DNA of 64,000 nucleotides from Methylomarinum vadi (GTDB lineage Bacteria; Pseudomonadota; Gammaproteobacteria; Methylococcales; Methylomonadaceae). Under the pieces are notes generated by a model that was given only the letters and a program-made list of their open reading frames with translations, was not told the DNA's origin and did not search any database. The position numbers were made by a program, and so were the translations under genes. The DNA is taken from contig NZ_JPON01000001.1 in the NCBI RefSeq assembly GCF_000733935.1, forward strand, positions 744,001-808,000. Reading direction: 5' to 3'. This document shows positions 26,757-36,060 of the stretch, piece after piece; within the stretch, counting starts at the first letter, position 1; each line of letters begins with the position of its first letter.

Positions 26757-27832
26757 AATTTGTAATCTTCGCTGTAAAAACCGCTTCCGGTGTAGCGGTG
26801 ATGGATATGGCGCAACAGCACCATAATGACCGAGGCCAACGGCAAGGCCAGCAACACGCCGAGAAAACCGAATAACTGTCCGCCGGCCAGGACGGCAAAG
26901 ATGACAGCGACCGGGTGTAAGCCGATTTGATCCCCGACCAACCAAGGGGTCAACAGCATTCCTTCCAATGCTTGCCCCACCATAAAAACGATCGCGACAG
27001 GCACTAAATACATCGGATCATGAAATTGCAATAACGCCGCCAGACATGCCGCGACGATGCCGACTATAGATCCCAAGTAAGGCACGAAACTAACCAGACC
27101 CGCCATCATGCCGATCAATAAGGCCAGTTCCAAACCGATTAACCATAGGCCGGTACTGTATATCAATCCCAAGGCAATCATCACATAAAACTGACCGCGC
27201 ATGAAAGCCCCCAATACTTGATCCGACTCGCTGGCTAATTTTCCAGCGGTTGCGGCAAAGCGGCGCGGAAATAAATCATGCACATTGGCGACCAGGGCAT
27301 CCCAATCCCGCAGTAAGTAAAAAGTGATGACCGGTATCAATAACAGATTCATCAACCATTGTAAGATGACCGTGCCGGAGCGTGACACCGAACCAATAAC
27401 GGTGGCTGCGATGCCTCCGGCTTTCTGCCAGTGATTCTTCAACACATCGATCAACTTTGCGCTATCGAACGGCTGGATATCTATATCAAGAGATTGTCTC
27501 AAAAACGGAATAAAATCATTGTTCAGCAAATTGAAATAGTCGGGTAACTTCCTCAAGAACAGTGATATTTGCGATTCAATGCTAGGAATGATTACCAGCA
27601 GTACGGCGATTAACAGTAAGGTTAGTGTGGCAAACACAAGAACAACCGACCAACTGCGTCCCAGTTGCCAGGACTTGATGCGCAAGGTTTCCAACCTGTC
27701 CACCAGAGGGTCGCCCAGATAGGCCAGTATTGCCGAAATAGCGAAAGGCAAAAGAATCGGGCTTAAAAGATACAACAACCATCCCATTAATACGGTAAAG
27801 GTGAGGAACAACCATTTTTGTGAATCGGTCAC
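26753..27832 (-). CDS. AI-2E/PerM family transporter
   Basis: This 359-residue inner-membrane protein starts at GTG 27832. About eight helices include LLYLLSPILLPFAISAILAY with GDPLVDRLE, the family signature. The C-terminal region has LVGDQIGLHPVAVIFAVLAG and FGFLGVLLALPLASVIMVLL. Family members include exporters of AI-2 and Na+/H+ antiporter-like proteins; the substrate here is unknown. It is coupled to the DUF3530 gene by a stop/start overlap. Confidence 0.88.
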   Translation of the reverse strand: MTDSQKWLFLTFTVLMGWLLYLLSPILLPFAISAILAYLGDPLVDRLETLRIKSWQLGRSWSVVLVFATLTLLLIAVLLVIIPSIESQISLFLRKLPDYFNLLNNDFIPFLRQSLDIDIQPFDSAKLIDVLKNHWQKAGGIAATVIGSVSRSGTVILQWLMNLLLIPVITFYLLRDWDALVANVHDLFPRRFAATAGKLASESDQVLGAFMRGQFYVMIALGLIYSTGLWLIGLELALLIGMMAGLVSFVPYLGSIVGIVAACLAALLQFHDPMYLVPVAIVFMVGQALEGMLLTPWLVGDQIGLHPVAVIFAVLAGGQLFGFLGVLLALPLASVIMVLLRHIHHRYTGSGFYSEDYKL

Positions 27833-27992
27833 TGCGTGATTACCTTTCCAAGGATTAAGAGAAAGTTGACTCGAGCTCTAAGGAATTAGGCCAAGATCAT
27901 TCATTGACCTTAATAGTAGTCGAAGACTCGTTTTATGGCTAAAACGATTAGAAGGGTTGCCGCCATCCCACGGCAGCAACCCGGCCAAATCA

Positions 27993-28316
27993 TTATTGGC
28001 TCAGATAAGCGGCGACGGCCGCGCTGATCAAACCTAATAACGCGGCGATAAACCACAACCAAAATTTATTAATCGAGCTTTTTTCTTCACTATGGGCGAC
28101 CCCTTCGATGCGGGCATTGACCGCCTTTGACTTGCCTTCGTCATCCTGCTCGATATTGAAATGAATCGTGTCTCCTTTGACGGGTCTGCGTGCGGATCCT
28201 TTCAGCGCAGAGATATGAATAAAAACATCTTGGCTACCATCTTCGGGTTTAATAAAACCAAACCCCCTATCATCTTTCCAGGTTTTTAAATAACCTTTCA
28301 TTTCTGTGTTTGCCAT
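27993..28316 (-). CDS. Cold-shock-domain protein with C-terminal membrane helix
   Basis: In this 107-residue protein, residues 6-70 form a cold-shock domain with RNP1 (DDRGFGFIKPE) and RNP2 (DVFIHISAL). After a charged linker, residues about 85-106 are a membrane helix (FWLWFIAALLGLISAAVAAY). Such proteins bind single-stranded RNA or DNA and are tethered to the membrane. They are distinct from the 70-residue CspA type. Confidence 0.88.
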   Translation of the reverse strand: MANTEMKGYLKTWKDDRGFGFIKPEDGSQDVFIHISALKGSARRPVKGDTIHFNIEQDDEGKSKAVNARIEGVAHSEEKSSINKFWLWFIAALLGLISAAVAAYLSQ

Positions 28317-28535
28317 ATAAATACCTACTTCTTAAAGACTGCTTCTCTATCAAAGACCTCCTTGTTGTTACGGGAAAGGCGCGGATTTAATAGTTTCGCT
28401 TATATTTCCGTCACTCTTCCGCCGACTAAACTTCATCAGCTCCTACATTTCGACTACGGTGAAAGCGCCAGAACACGAAACACTGTATCTTCTCTCCCAA
28501 GGAAAGAAGGAGATATTGAGGCGTTTTAGTCACTT

Positions 28536-28874
28536 TCACTTTACGGGTCCCTGATGATAGACCCATTCTTCGACCGGTTTACCGGCGATTAAGTGCTGTT
28601 CGATAATTTTGTCCAATTTATGCTCGTCGATACCATAGTACCAAACGCCATCGGGTTGCACGCACAGCAACGGTCCCGCTTGACAGGTACCTAGACAACC
28701 GACCCTGCTGCGAATGACCCGCAATTCGCCGATGTCTAGCCCGGACTGTTTTAATTTAATCTTTAACTGCTCATATAAAGCTTGTCCCTCGTTATGCTCA
28801 CAACATTTTGTCCCTACGCATACCAATACTTGGCGCTTGTAGTCCCTCATCTTCGGCTTCATCATTTCTGTCAT
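28536..28874 (-). CDS. Thioredoxin-like [2Fe-2S] ferredoxin
   Basis: This 112-residue protein has cluster ligands Cys19, Cys24, Cys60 and Cys64 (VLVCVGTKCCE; RVGCLGTCQAGPLLCV), as in the Shethna/NuoE-like ferredoxin fold. DGVWYYGIDEHKLDKIIEQH is the usual C-terminal helix. The start may be Met4, Met5 or Met9 rather than Met1. Partner unknown. Confidence 0.85.
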   Translation of the reverse strand: MTEMMKPKMRDYKRQVLVCVGTKCCEHNEGQALYEQLKIKLKQSGLDIGELRVIRSRVGCLGTCQAGPLLCVQPDGVWYYGIDEHKLDKIIEQHLIAGKPVEEWVYHQGPVK

Positions 28875-29285
28875 CGTCTATCTCTCATAGCGCCCCTGGC
28901 TCATTCATTGCCCCAATGTGTTTAATGTCATTAGCTTTTTTCAGCCAAAGGGACAAGTATATTTCGGAAAATCATTGGAAGAATATTACCCAATACGGGG
29001 TTTATTATAACCCAGTGAAAAAGTGGGAAACATAACAGGCTCGGCTTGGAAACCGTTATGTCAGACAAGAAGATCGAAAAGACGCTAAACGAGAACAGCC
29101 AAGGGTTTGAGCGCTAATAGATTCCGCTTTATAGCCAAGCTAAAACTGGATAGCACCATTTTGCTGACAGGCTAAGGACTGCGCCAAATACGTTATGGAT
29201 TCTATGCCTGTTATACAAATTCCAGGTAAATAGATATTAGCCACATCCCTGTAGGCCAATATAGATCATTCTTTGCCTTAAAAAA
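28875..29285. other. Gene-free stretch
   Basis: Some 410 bases between the ferredoxin and the next gene hold only short frames. I see no tRNA, riboswitch or clear terminator. Confidence 0.5.
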
Positions 29286-29651
29286 TTATCTAACTTTCTT
29301 ATCGATTAAAACTTTATCATCGATAACAAGCTTGGAAACGCCGCCCAGCGAAATATGCAGGGTGCAAGAGGCTTTCTTGAAATTGTCGCCAGGTTCGCCG
29401 ACCCATTCCATTGTGACATAAGTCGCTTTATCGGTATCGGTTTTGGAAGGAAAATAAACCTGCGAACCGGTCTTCTCTTTAATCAGTTGCGGACATTTTT
29501 GGTTTGCCATGCTTTGCATCGATGACACCGCTCGGATCATGGAAGCGGCCTCTTTTTGCTCTGTAGTTTGCTGTTTGCTGCCCCCGACCATAACGAACCC
29601 TATCACAATAGCCCCGACCACGGCAGCGATTAATTTTTGCGTATTACCCAT
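29286..29651 (-). CDS. Hypothetical membrane-anchored protein
   Basis: This 121-residue protein has an N-terminal helix (LIAAVVGAIVIGFVMVGGSK) and a soluble part with two Cys (NQKCPQLI, KASCTLHIS) that could form a disulfide outside the membrane. A strong ribosome-binding site AGGAG lies 7 bases before the ATG. I recognise no family. Confidence 0.65.
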   Translation of the reverse strand: MGNTQKLIAAVVGAIVIGFVMVGGSKQQTTEQKEAASMIRAVSSMQSMANQKCPQLIKEKTGSQVYFPSKTDTDKATYVTMEWVGEPGDNFKKASCTLHISLGGVSKLVIDDKVLIDKKVR

Positions 29652-29968
29652 TAGCTTCTCCTAATTTATTATTATCGGAACGACATCTGCGTAACATCGT
29701 TTATTCATTGCAACGATGTCTTGGCCAAGCGCGACGCATATGCCATTTCCCCATGAATTCTATGCCAATCGCACGATCTCGGCAATGCAAGAAAGCTTGT
29801 TCAAACTTTTTTGCCGAATATGCCGGTTCAAAAGTTAAATCTGACTGGACGGGTCGCATGTAGATGGGTTGGAGATATGTCCCCATGAGCGCATAAGGAC
29901 ACTTCGTAGTTGCCGGAAAAAATGGAAAGGCAAATCCAAACACCTCACTCTATTTACGAACAACGGTA

Positions 29969-30373
29969 TTAAACCGACACCTGGGCGACCCAGTCTTCCA
30001 GATTGTAATAGTTGGTCACCCGAGCCACCTTACCTTCGCGAATATCGAAAAACGCACCGGCCGGTAGACGGTATTTTTGTCCTTTCGCTTCGGGCAAACC
30101 TTCGTCGGTATTCAGATATTCGCCCAATACAACGAACTCGGCAGCGCCGCGGGTGCCCTCTTCGTTGGCCATGACCACCATTTCCACCAGTTGCTCACGG
30201 TAATGATGATTCATTTTGTCCATGAAACGCGCGAATGCTTCCTTGCCCTGCTCCCGGCCGCCTTGATTGACATCATGTACGACATCGTCGGCCAAAAGAC
30301 TCAGAAAAGTCTCCATGTCACCGTCGTTGAACGCTTGATAATATTGTTTGATAAGCGCAATTGCCTGTTTCAT
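29969..30373 (-). CDS. SnoaL/ketosteroid isomerase-related protein (NTF2-like)
   Basis: This 134-residue protein has the NTF2-like fold pattern IKQYYQAFNDGDMETFLSLL, DDVVHDVNQG, GKEAFARFMDKM, and a late FFDIREGKVARVTNYYNL. It matches the ketosteroid isomerase-related family (TIGR02096-like). Substrate unknown. It follows cobO in the same direction, with a gap of about 60 bases. Confidence 0.8.
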   Translation of the reverse strand: MKQAIALIKQYYQAFNDGDMETFLSLLADDVVHDVNQGGREQGKEAFARFMDKMNHHYREQLVEMVVMANEEGTRGAAEFVVLGEYLNTDEGLPEAKGQKYRLPAGAFFDIREGKVARVTNYYNLEDWVAQVSV

Positions 30374-30434
30374 ATTGTTACTTCGCTAGTAAAAAAAGGG
30401 GCGATTTTGCCAGAATTCGCCAAGATTTTCAGCA

Positions 30435-30971
30435 TTAAAATTCAACTCCTTGCGCGGCCTTGATTCCTTTCTCGTAGGCATGCTTGATTTTGCGCATTTC
30501 CGTCACGGTATCGGCCACCTCCATCACCTCTTCCGCCGCATTACGCCCGGTCAATACCAGGTGCATCCAGGAAGGTCTTTCCTGGCGGATGAAATCGGCG
30601 ATCTCTTGGCCCGAAATCCAGTTATATCCGCAGCAATAATTGATTTCATCCAGCAACACGAAATCGTATTGTTGCGAGCGAATTTTTTCCTTGGCGAATT
30701 CCCAAATCGCTCTGCTGGTTTTGATATCCTGTTCGGGATTTTTGGTGTCCCAGGTAAAGCCGTCGCCCAAGGCATGCCATTCGATATTGTCGAACCGCTT
30801 GGCCGCCTCCTGTTCGCCGGTTTTCCATTGGCCTTTGATAAACTGAATCACGCAGACGTTCATGCCCCAGCCGGCGGCTCTAAATACCATGCCGAAGGCG
30901 CTGGACGACTTACCCTTGCCTTCGCCTGTGTTTACTACCACAATGCCTTGCCGCCTGTCCCTGCTTTTCAT
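30435..30971 (-). CDS. cobO: Cob(I)yrinic acid a,c-diamide adenosyltransferase
   Basis: This 178-residue protein of the CobA/CobO type has the P-loop NTGEGKGKSSSAFGM near the N-terminus, then QFIKGQWKTGEQE, LLDEINYCCGY and VLTGRNAAEEVMEVADTVTE. It transfers adenosyl from ATP to the corrinoid cobalt. ATG 30971 is chosen because it overlaps the stop of the cobyrinate synthase gene (ATGA) and starts the conserved region; an upstream in-frame start lies inside that gene. Confidence 0.92.
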   Translation of the reverse strand: MKSRDRRQGIVVVNTGEGKGKSSSAFGMVFRAAGWGMNVCVIQFIKGQWKTGEQEAAKRFDNIEWHALGDGFTWDTKNPEQDIKTSRAIWEFAKEKIRSQQYDFVLLDEINYCCGYNWISGQEIADFIRQERPSWMHLVLTGRNAAEEVMEVADTVTEMRKIKHAYEKGIKAAQGVEF

Positions 30972-32239
30972 GATAACCACCCCGCGACAACAGCCGGCGC
31001 GCTTGGAAAAAACCAATGCACATAGGAAGCGCGCAGATTCCGGTAGCGCACGCCGCGATCACCGCGCGGACAATCGAAGGCCGCCGGCAATGTCCCTGCC
31101 ATGTCCCTAACCGAATGATGAAATTCGTGCCCTCTGGCGCCACTGGCCTCCTGGCGATACCCCAATGAGGCCAATTTGTCTTGCATTTTGGATACATAAG
31201 GCAACATCTTAGCCATCGGCCAATGCTCGCCTTCATGATTGATTAAACATTCTCCCAATATCATGGCCCCTCCACATTCGGCCAACACCGGTTTGTCGTT
31301 TTCGATAAATTGTCTCAGGGACGGCCAACTGGCCGATTGCGCCAACTGCTCGGCATAAAGCTCCGGATATCCACCAGGCAACCATAAGGCATCTGCCGCA
31401 TCCGGCACCGGCTCGCCGGCCAACACGGAAAAAAATCGCAACTCGCCCCCCTGAGCCCGCAGCCAATCTAGGTTAGCCTGATAAATGAAACAGCAGGCGG
31501 AATCCTTAGCCACCGCCACCGTTTTACCGTTCAATAACTGGCGTTCCGATTGATCGGATTCCGGTTGAAGCTGACATTCGGCGAAAGCCTGTTTCAGCGC
31601 GTTGTCTTCGACTTGAAAAAAGGGTAAGAAGTCTGGGATATCGCCCTCGCCGGGCCGAACCAGGCCGAGATGCCGTTCCGCCAACACGGGCGCCCCTTTC
31701 GTCATCCAGGCAATTAAGGGCGGCATGTCGTGTTCTTGCAATAACTCACGCAACAACTCGGCATGGTGCCGACTTCCAACTTTATTGGCGATCACGCCGC
31801 CGATGGCGACGCCCATTCTGGTTGCATAAGCGCAGACTCCCGCGACCAAGGGCACTATCGTGCCGCTGATGCCGGCGGCGTCGACCACCAGCATTACCGG
31901 CGCGTTTAAGATGCGAGCCAAATCCGCCGATGATCCGGTCGAGCCGACTCCGCTACGTCCGTCGAACAACCCCATCACGCCTTCTATAACGGCGCAATCG
32001 GCGCGACCGGCCTGCCGCGCCAGAATTTCCCGTGACTTTTCCACGCCGATCATCAGGGTGTCCAGGTTATAACTTGGCTTCCCGGTAACCGCGCGATGCC
32101 AAAGCGGATCTAAAAAATCAGGCCCGCTTTTAAAAGCAATGACGGATTGCCGCCTCGCTTTGAAATACTGCAACAAGGCCAACATGACCGTGGTCTTGCC
32201 ACATCCCGAATGTGTTCCCGCCAGTAGGCTTATCTTCAT
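30968..32239 (-). CDS. cbiA: Cobyrinate a,c-diamide synthase
   Basis: The product is 423 residues. The N-terminal amidation ATPase domain has GTHSGCGKTTVMLALL (P-loop) and VIEGVMGLFDGRSG. The C-terminal class-I glutaminase domain has LWLPGGYPELYAE, catalytic Cys322 (AECGGAMILGE) and a late His (SYVHWFF). It amidates the a and c carboxylates of cobyrinate using glutamine. It is paired with cobO only; the rest of the cobalamin pathway is elsewhere. The 198-base upstream interval shows no B12-box, so no cobalamin riboswitch is called. Confidence 0.93.
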   Translation of the reverse strand: MKISLLAGTHSGCGKTTVMLALLQYFKARRQSVIAFKSGPDFLDPLWHRAVTGKPSYNLDTLMIGVEKSREILARQAGRADCAVIEGVMGLFDGRSGVGSTGSSADLARILNAPVMLVVDAAGISGTIVPLVAGVCAYATRMGVAIGGVIANKVGSRHHAELLRELLQEHDMPPLIAWMTKGAPVLAERHLGLVRPGEGDIPDFLPFFQVEDNALKQAFAECQLQPESDQSERQLLNGKTVAVAKDSACCFIYQANLDWLRAQGGELRFFSVLAGEPVPDAADALWLPGGYPELYAEQLAQSASWPSLRQFIENDKPVLAECGGAMILGECLINHEGEHWPMAKMLPYVSKMQDKLASLGYRQEASGARGHEFHHSVRDMAGTLPAAFDCPRGDRGVRYRNLRASYVHWFFPSAPAVVAGWLS

Positions 32240-32437
32240 GCTTTCCCGAGTGACATGGGATTTTTTCCCAAAGCTATAAAATTTGATAATTTTAACCCGA
32301 AGCGGTCAGCGCCGTCTTCCCTACAAATTTGAGGGCATTATCACTCGCCAACATGACAGAAAGCATTTGAAACGGTATGCTAGGCAATGAGTCGGCGCTG
32401 ATCACTTCGCGTTATCCGGCAAGGCAAGGTTGAAATC

Positions 32438-34663
32438 ATGCATAACAATAACAACTACATTTCAGGCTATGCGTATCTGAAAAAACTGAGAACGGCATTG
32501 GCAATATTGCAGGGAACCAAATTATTGTCGACGCTGCAGCAGGAAGCCGAAAGTACGGTTTCCCACGATCAAACCAAACGCTTCACCTATCTGACCATGC
32601 TTTTTACCCGGATACACCGGGAAATGTTTGTCGATTGGAAAGAGCAAGCCACCGTCGCCCACCGCCCCGGAACCATTACCGATGCGGAAACCCGGCAACA
32701 ATTTCGTAAAACCTTCGCCAGACTGGTCTTGGACGGTGATAAAAATTGCGACACGGCGCTGTTCGACAATAACGGTTTCGTTATCAAAACCGACAATATC
32801 GCCGAGCGCCTGGCCGACTTTTACATCAAAATCCGCGCGATCAGGCCGTTCGCTTATGGCAATCGTATCACGCTGGATTTTTTCATGACCGCGCTCGGTC
32901 ATTTACCTGCCTTTAAAGCCGTCTATGAACAAGGCATCGATTTCAGGCGCCTGGCCCACGGCGATGCCGATATTTTGCACGACCCGCAAAGCAGTCACCG
33001 ACTTGTCACCCAAGCTTTCGGACACGCCCTAGATCCGACCCGAACCAAAAGTCTGCAAAACCAGCCCAATCGCTATGGCATCTGGCCGGAAAACAAACGC
33101 TTTTTGTCCGGTATGCCATTTTTATCGCACCGCACCAAACAAGGCCTCGACTGCCTGGTCACGGTCAATGGCGGGCTGGTGCCCGTGGACAGCATCCGCG
33201 AGGAATATTTCGTTAAAGGCAAGCATTTTGCCGATTATCCCCTCAATGTCTCGCAACATGTCGTCGGCTACCTGCCCGGCACCGAGGAATTTCGCCGCCC
33301 CGACAAAAAGTTTATCGATGGCATCAATATTGGCGAAGACGGCACGGCGCCATTATTCTGTCTGGATGTTAACATGCTGACCGGGTTACGCTCGCCCAGC
33401 CATATCGAATTTGTCGAACTGCTGAAAACCTATACCGGGACCGGCGAAAAGTCCGCCTTGTTCAAACTGGCCAATAACGAACCGTTGAGAAACACGTTGA
33501 TTAGCGCCGCCAACGGCGATGCCCGGCTGGTGCGCACGGTCGAGATCGCTTATGAACGCCTCGGCCGGATCAACCGGATTCTGGTCAACGCCACCCAGGA
33601 AATCTTTGCTGGCAAAACCCCCGACGTCAACCCGAAGCTATTCATGTGCATGGGCGGCGCCGGTTCAGGCAAGACCGCCGTGGAAGAGATCGCCAAGGCG
33701 CAATGCGGCGATAATTATGTCGTTGCCTCGCTGGATGAATTCCGCAAGGTCAGCGATCTTTACCGCATACTGACCGCCGCCAATCACCACAGCGACGATT
33801 ATGTCTATGTCGAACCCTTCGCCAACCGTCTGCGCGACATGGTCGCCCAGCACGCCAAGGAGGCCGGAATCAATCTGCTTTACGACGGCACCGGCATTCC
33901 CTATCAACCGCGCTATTCCACCATCATCAACCAATTCAAGGCGGCCGGTTTCCATACCCAGATCACCGCCGTCGATGCCTTTCTGGTCAAACCGGCCGGG
34001 CGCGAGGAGGAATTGTCGCGTTCCGGCGTGATTCACAGTGTCAAGGCCCGCTTCGAGAAAACGGGCCGCGCCCTGCCCTGGGTCATTACCATCGACAAGC
34101 ATATCCGCGCGCCGCAATCGTTTTTGAAGGCGCTGGAAGACACCTCGCTGGATAAAATCGCCCTGTTCGCCAACGACGGCGACAGAGATCAGCATTATCT
34201 GGTCGCGGAAAGTTTTTCTTTTGCCGACCGCGAAGTCAAGGCTCTACAGCAACATCAACTCAACGGTACCTTGTCGGATTACTTGACGTCATTGATTCGC
34301 AACCACAATAACTCGGTATTGAAGAATCTGGCCCAGGACGATGGCGAGATCGACGCCTTGATCGAGCGCAACCCGGCCCTCGATGAAAGCAATGTCGCCT
34401 ATCAGGTTTACAGCAGTCATATCGGCCACCGGGTGCTGGCGATATACAACACACGCAGAATGGTGGATTTCATCGAGAAAAGGCAACTGAATCCCAATGC
34501 CTCGGGCGAGGAAGGCTTGCTGCATAAACCCGAGTACCTGGCTTTTCATGTCAATCCCTTGAGCAAAGCTCCCTGGATCACGCGTTTGCAGGGTTCATCC
34601 TATGAAACCAACGAAGTCGACCAGCTCACGGATGACCGGCACCTGACTAGGCTTTCCATTTGA
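32438..34663 (+). CDS. Large protein joining a Fic-like region to a zeta-toxin-like kinase
   Basis: The product is 741 residues. The N-terminal part (about 50-170) ends with LADFYIKIRAIRPFAYGNRI, which aligns with the Fic signature HPFxxGNGR, but the catalytic His is Arg136 and one Gly is missing. The middle (170-395) is unrecognised. Residues 405-600 resemble the zeta-toxin/P-loop kinase fold: Walker A MGGAGSGKT (405-413), then SLDEFRK (Asp433, the position of the zeta catalytic base) and LLYDGTG (481-487). The tail to 741 is unrecognised. Zeta kinases phosphorylate UDP-sugars and need an epsilon antitoxin; none is adjacent. It is convergent with the next gene (17-base overlap). Toxin, effector or metabolic kinase roles all remain possible. 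Confidence 0.7.
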   Translation: MHNNNNYISGYAYLKKLRTALAILQGTKLLSTLQQEAESTVSHDQTKRFTYLTMLFTRIHREMFVDWKEQATVAHRPGTITDAETRQQFRKTFARLVLDGDKNCDTALFDNNGFVIKTDNIAERLADFYIKIRAIRPFAYGNRITLDFFMTALGHLPAFKAVYEQGIDFRRLAHGDADILHDPQSSHRLVTQAFGHALDPTRTKSLQNQPNRYGIWPENKRFLSGMPFLSHRTKQGLDCLVTVNGGLVPVDSIREEYFVKGKHFADYPLNVSQHVVGYLPGTEEFRRPDKKFIDGINIGEDGTAPLFCLDVNMLTGLRSPSHIEFVELLKTYTGTGEKSALFKLANNEPLRNTLISAANGDARLVRTVEIAYERLGRINRILVNATQEIFAGKTPDVNPKLFMCMGGAGSGKTAVEEIAKAQCGDNYVVASLDEFRKVSDLYRILTAANHHSDDYVYVEPFANRLRDMVAQHAKEAGINLLYDGTGIPYQPRYSTIINQFKAAGFHTQITAVDAFLVKPAGREEELSRSGVIHSVKARFEKTGRALPWVITIDKHIRAPQSFLKALEDTSLDKIALFANDGDRDQHYLVAESFSFADREVKALQQHQLNGTLSDYLTSLIRNHNNSVLKNLAQDDGEIDALIERNPALDESNVAYQVYSSHIGHRVLAIYNTRRMVDFIEKRQLNPNASGEEGLLHKPEYLAFHVNPLSKAPWITRLQGSSYETNEVDQLTDDRHLTRLSI

Positions 34664-35207
34664 TATTACAGCCGATACTGGGAACCTGGCGCGGATTGAT
34701 CGGCTGGCCGAGCATCAGGTTGTCGAGCGCCGCGCGCAAATCCCCCCCTGTTAGCGGCATATCGTTCTTAGGTGTGGAACCGTCCAAACGGCCTCGATAG
34801 ACACAAGCCAGTTTCGCGTCGAACAAAAAGAAATCCGGCGTGCAGACTGCCTGGTAGGCCTTGGCGACTTCTTGAGTTTCATCATACAAATAAGCGGCAA
34901 ACGGATTGCCCCATTCTTCCATCATTCCCCGCATTTTATCCGGCGCATCCTGGGGATAATTGACGATATCATTGGAACTGATCGCGATGAAGCTAATCCC
35001 CTGCGAACTGTAATGATCGGCAATATCTATCAATTGCGATTTAATATGCTGCACATAGGGACAATGATTGCAAATGAACATGACCAGGGTTCCCTTGACC
35101 CCTTTCAACCCTTGTAAGGATTTGTTGACGCCGGTCACGGTATCGGGCAAATCAAAGTCCGGTGCGATCGTGCCTAAAGGCAGCATAGCGGATTCGGTGG
35201 CAGCCAT
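34647..35207 (-). CDS. Thioredoxin-family (AhpC/TSA-like) protein
   Basis: This 186-residue protein has GTIAPDFDLPDTVTG near the N-terminus, the redox motif MFICNHCPYVQH (Cys46, Cys49), FIAISSNDIVNYPQDAPDKM and VCTPDFFLFDA with the cis-Pro. It belongs to the peroxiredoxin-like group with CNHCP. ATG 35207 follows GAGGAG and is preferred to an in-frame start at 35270. Probably a cytoplasmic reductase or peroxidase. Confidence 0.85.
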   Translation of the reverse strand: MAATESAMLPLGTIAPDFDLPDTVTGVNKSLQGLKGVKGTLVMFICNHCPYVQHIKSQLIDIADHYSSQGISFIAISSNDIVNYPQDAPDKMRGMMEEWGNPFAAYLYDETQEVAKAYQAVCTPDFFLFDAKLACVYRGRLDGSTPKNDMPLTGGDLRAALDNLMLGQPINPRQVPSIGCNIKWKA

Positions 35208-35320
35208 AGTATCTCCTCGGTTTTCAAGTTGCAGGACGTGGGTAAAAGCTTCATTATATACAGCAATCAATACAGTTTTTCGACTTGGATTTTGCCGAAT
35301 AGAGAAATGACAGGATGCTA

Positions 35321-36049
35321 ATGAACATCTTCCGCTTTAGAACGGTCCTTATCTTGCTGATCGGCTCGTTGTTCAGCTTCGTTAATAACTCGGCCCAGGC
35401 CGATAATGACCTGATCAACGATTCCGGCCTATGGAGTCAGATCGAAGGCCATTTCGACCTCGGCAAGCTCGATCCGAAGCTGGACCGTTTTCTACTACTG
35501 GGTACCGGCGAAGCGCGTTTTTTCGAAGATTTCGATCGCTTTACCCAGGGCATTATCCGTATCATGCCGGGATACCAGTACAGCGATGAAATCTCCTTGT
35601 TTTTTGGTTATACCTGGGTACCGACCGTACTCGACAACGGCCAGACCCACCATGAACATGATATTAACCAAGCCATGTATTGGACCAAGCCCCAATCCTG
35701 GGGAACGCTATCGACCCGCACCATGATCGAATGGCGTTTCGTCAATGATGACAGTCAAATGGCGACCCGAGTACGGCAAAGGATACGGGGCAAATACCAA
35801 CTCTCCCAGATACATCCTTATTTGCACCTGGTCGGTTGGGAAGAGATTTTTTTGAATGTTTATAGCGTGGACTGGGGACCGCAAAGCGGCTTCGACCAAA
35901 ACCGGGTATTCGCCGGCCTGGGCTGGCAATTTGACCCGGGCGGGCATTATTGGTTCGAAGTCGGCTATATGAATCAATATATTCATCATCCCGACGACAA
36001 GGATCTGATGAATCACATGCTGCTGGGCAGCTTGCAATTCAAATTCTGA
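35321..36049 (+). CDS. DUF2490 outer-membrane protein
   Basis: This protein of about 242 residues has a signal peptide ending NNSAQA and a mature part made of alternating aromatic strands (FRIMPGYQYS-type repeats, SLFFGYTWVPT, HYWFEVGYMNQY, and a terminal LLGSLQFKF ending in Phe), as expected for a beta-barrel. It fits DUF2490. AGGA at 35312-35315 is 5 bases before ATG 35321; the in-frame ATG at 35315 has no such site. Function unknown. Confidence 0.82.
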   Translation: MNIFRFRTVLILLIGSLFSFVNNSAQADNDLINDSGLWSQIEGHFDLGKLDPKLDRFLLLGTGEARFFEDFDRFTQGIIRIMPGYQYSDEISLFFGYTWVPTVLDNGQTHHEHDINQAMYWTKPQSWGTLSTRTMIEWRFVNDDSQMATRVRQRIRGKYQLSQIHPYLHLVGWEEIFLNVYSVDWGPQSGFDQNRVFAGLGWQFDPGGHYWFEVGYMNQYIHHPDDKDLMNHMLLGSLQFKF

Positions 36050-36060
36050 CATCATGTATT

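Noticed and set aside
29701-29943. 80-codon minus-strand open frame
   Set aside because: Composition is unlike its neighbours, there is no ribosome-binding site and no family resemblance.
32240-32437. Cobalamin riboswitch before cbiA
   Set aside because: No B12-box was found on the minus strand and the 198-base interval is shared with a divergent gene.
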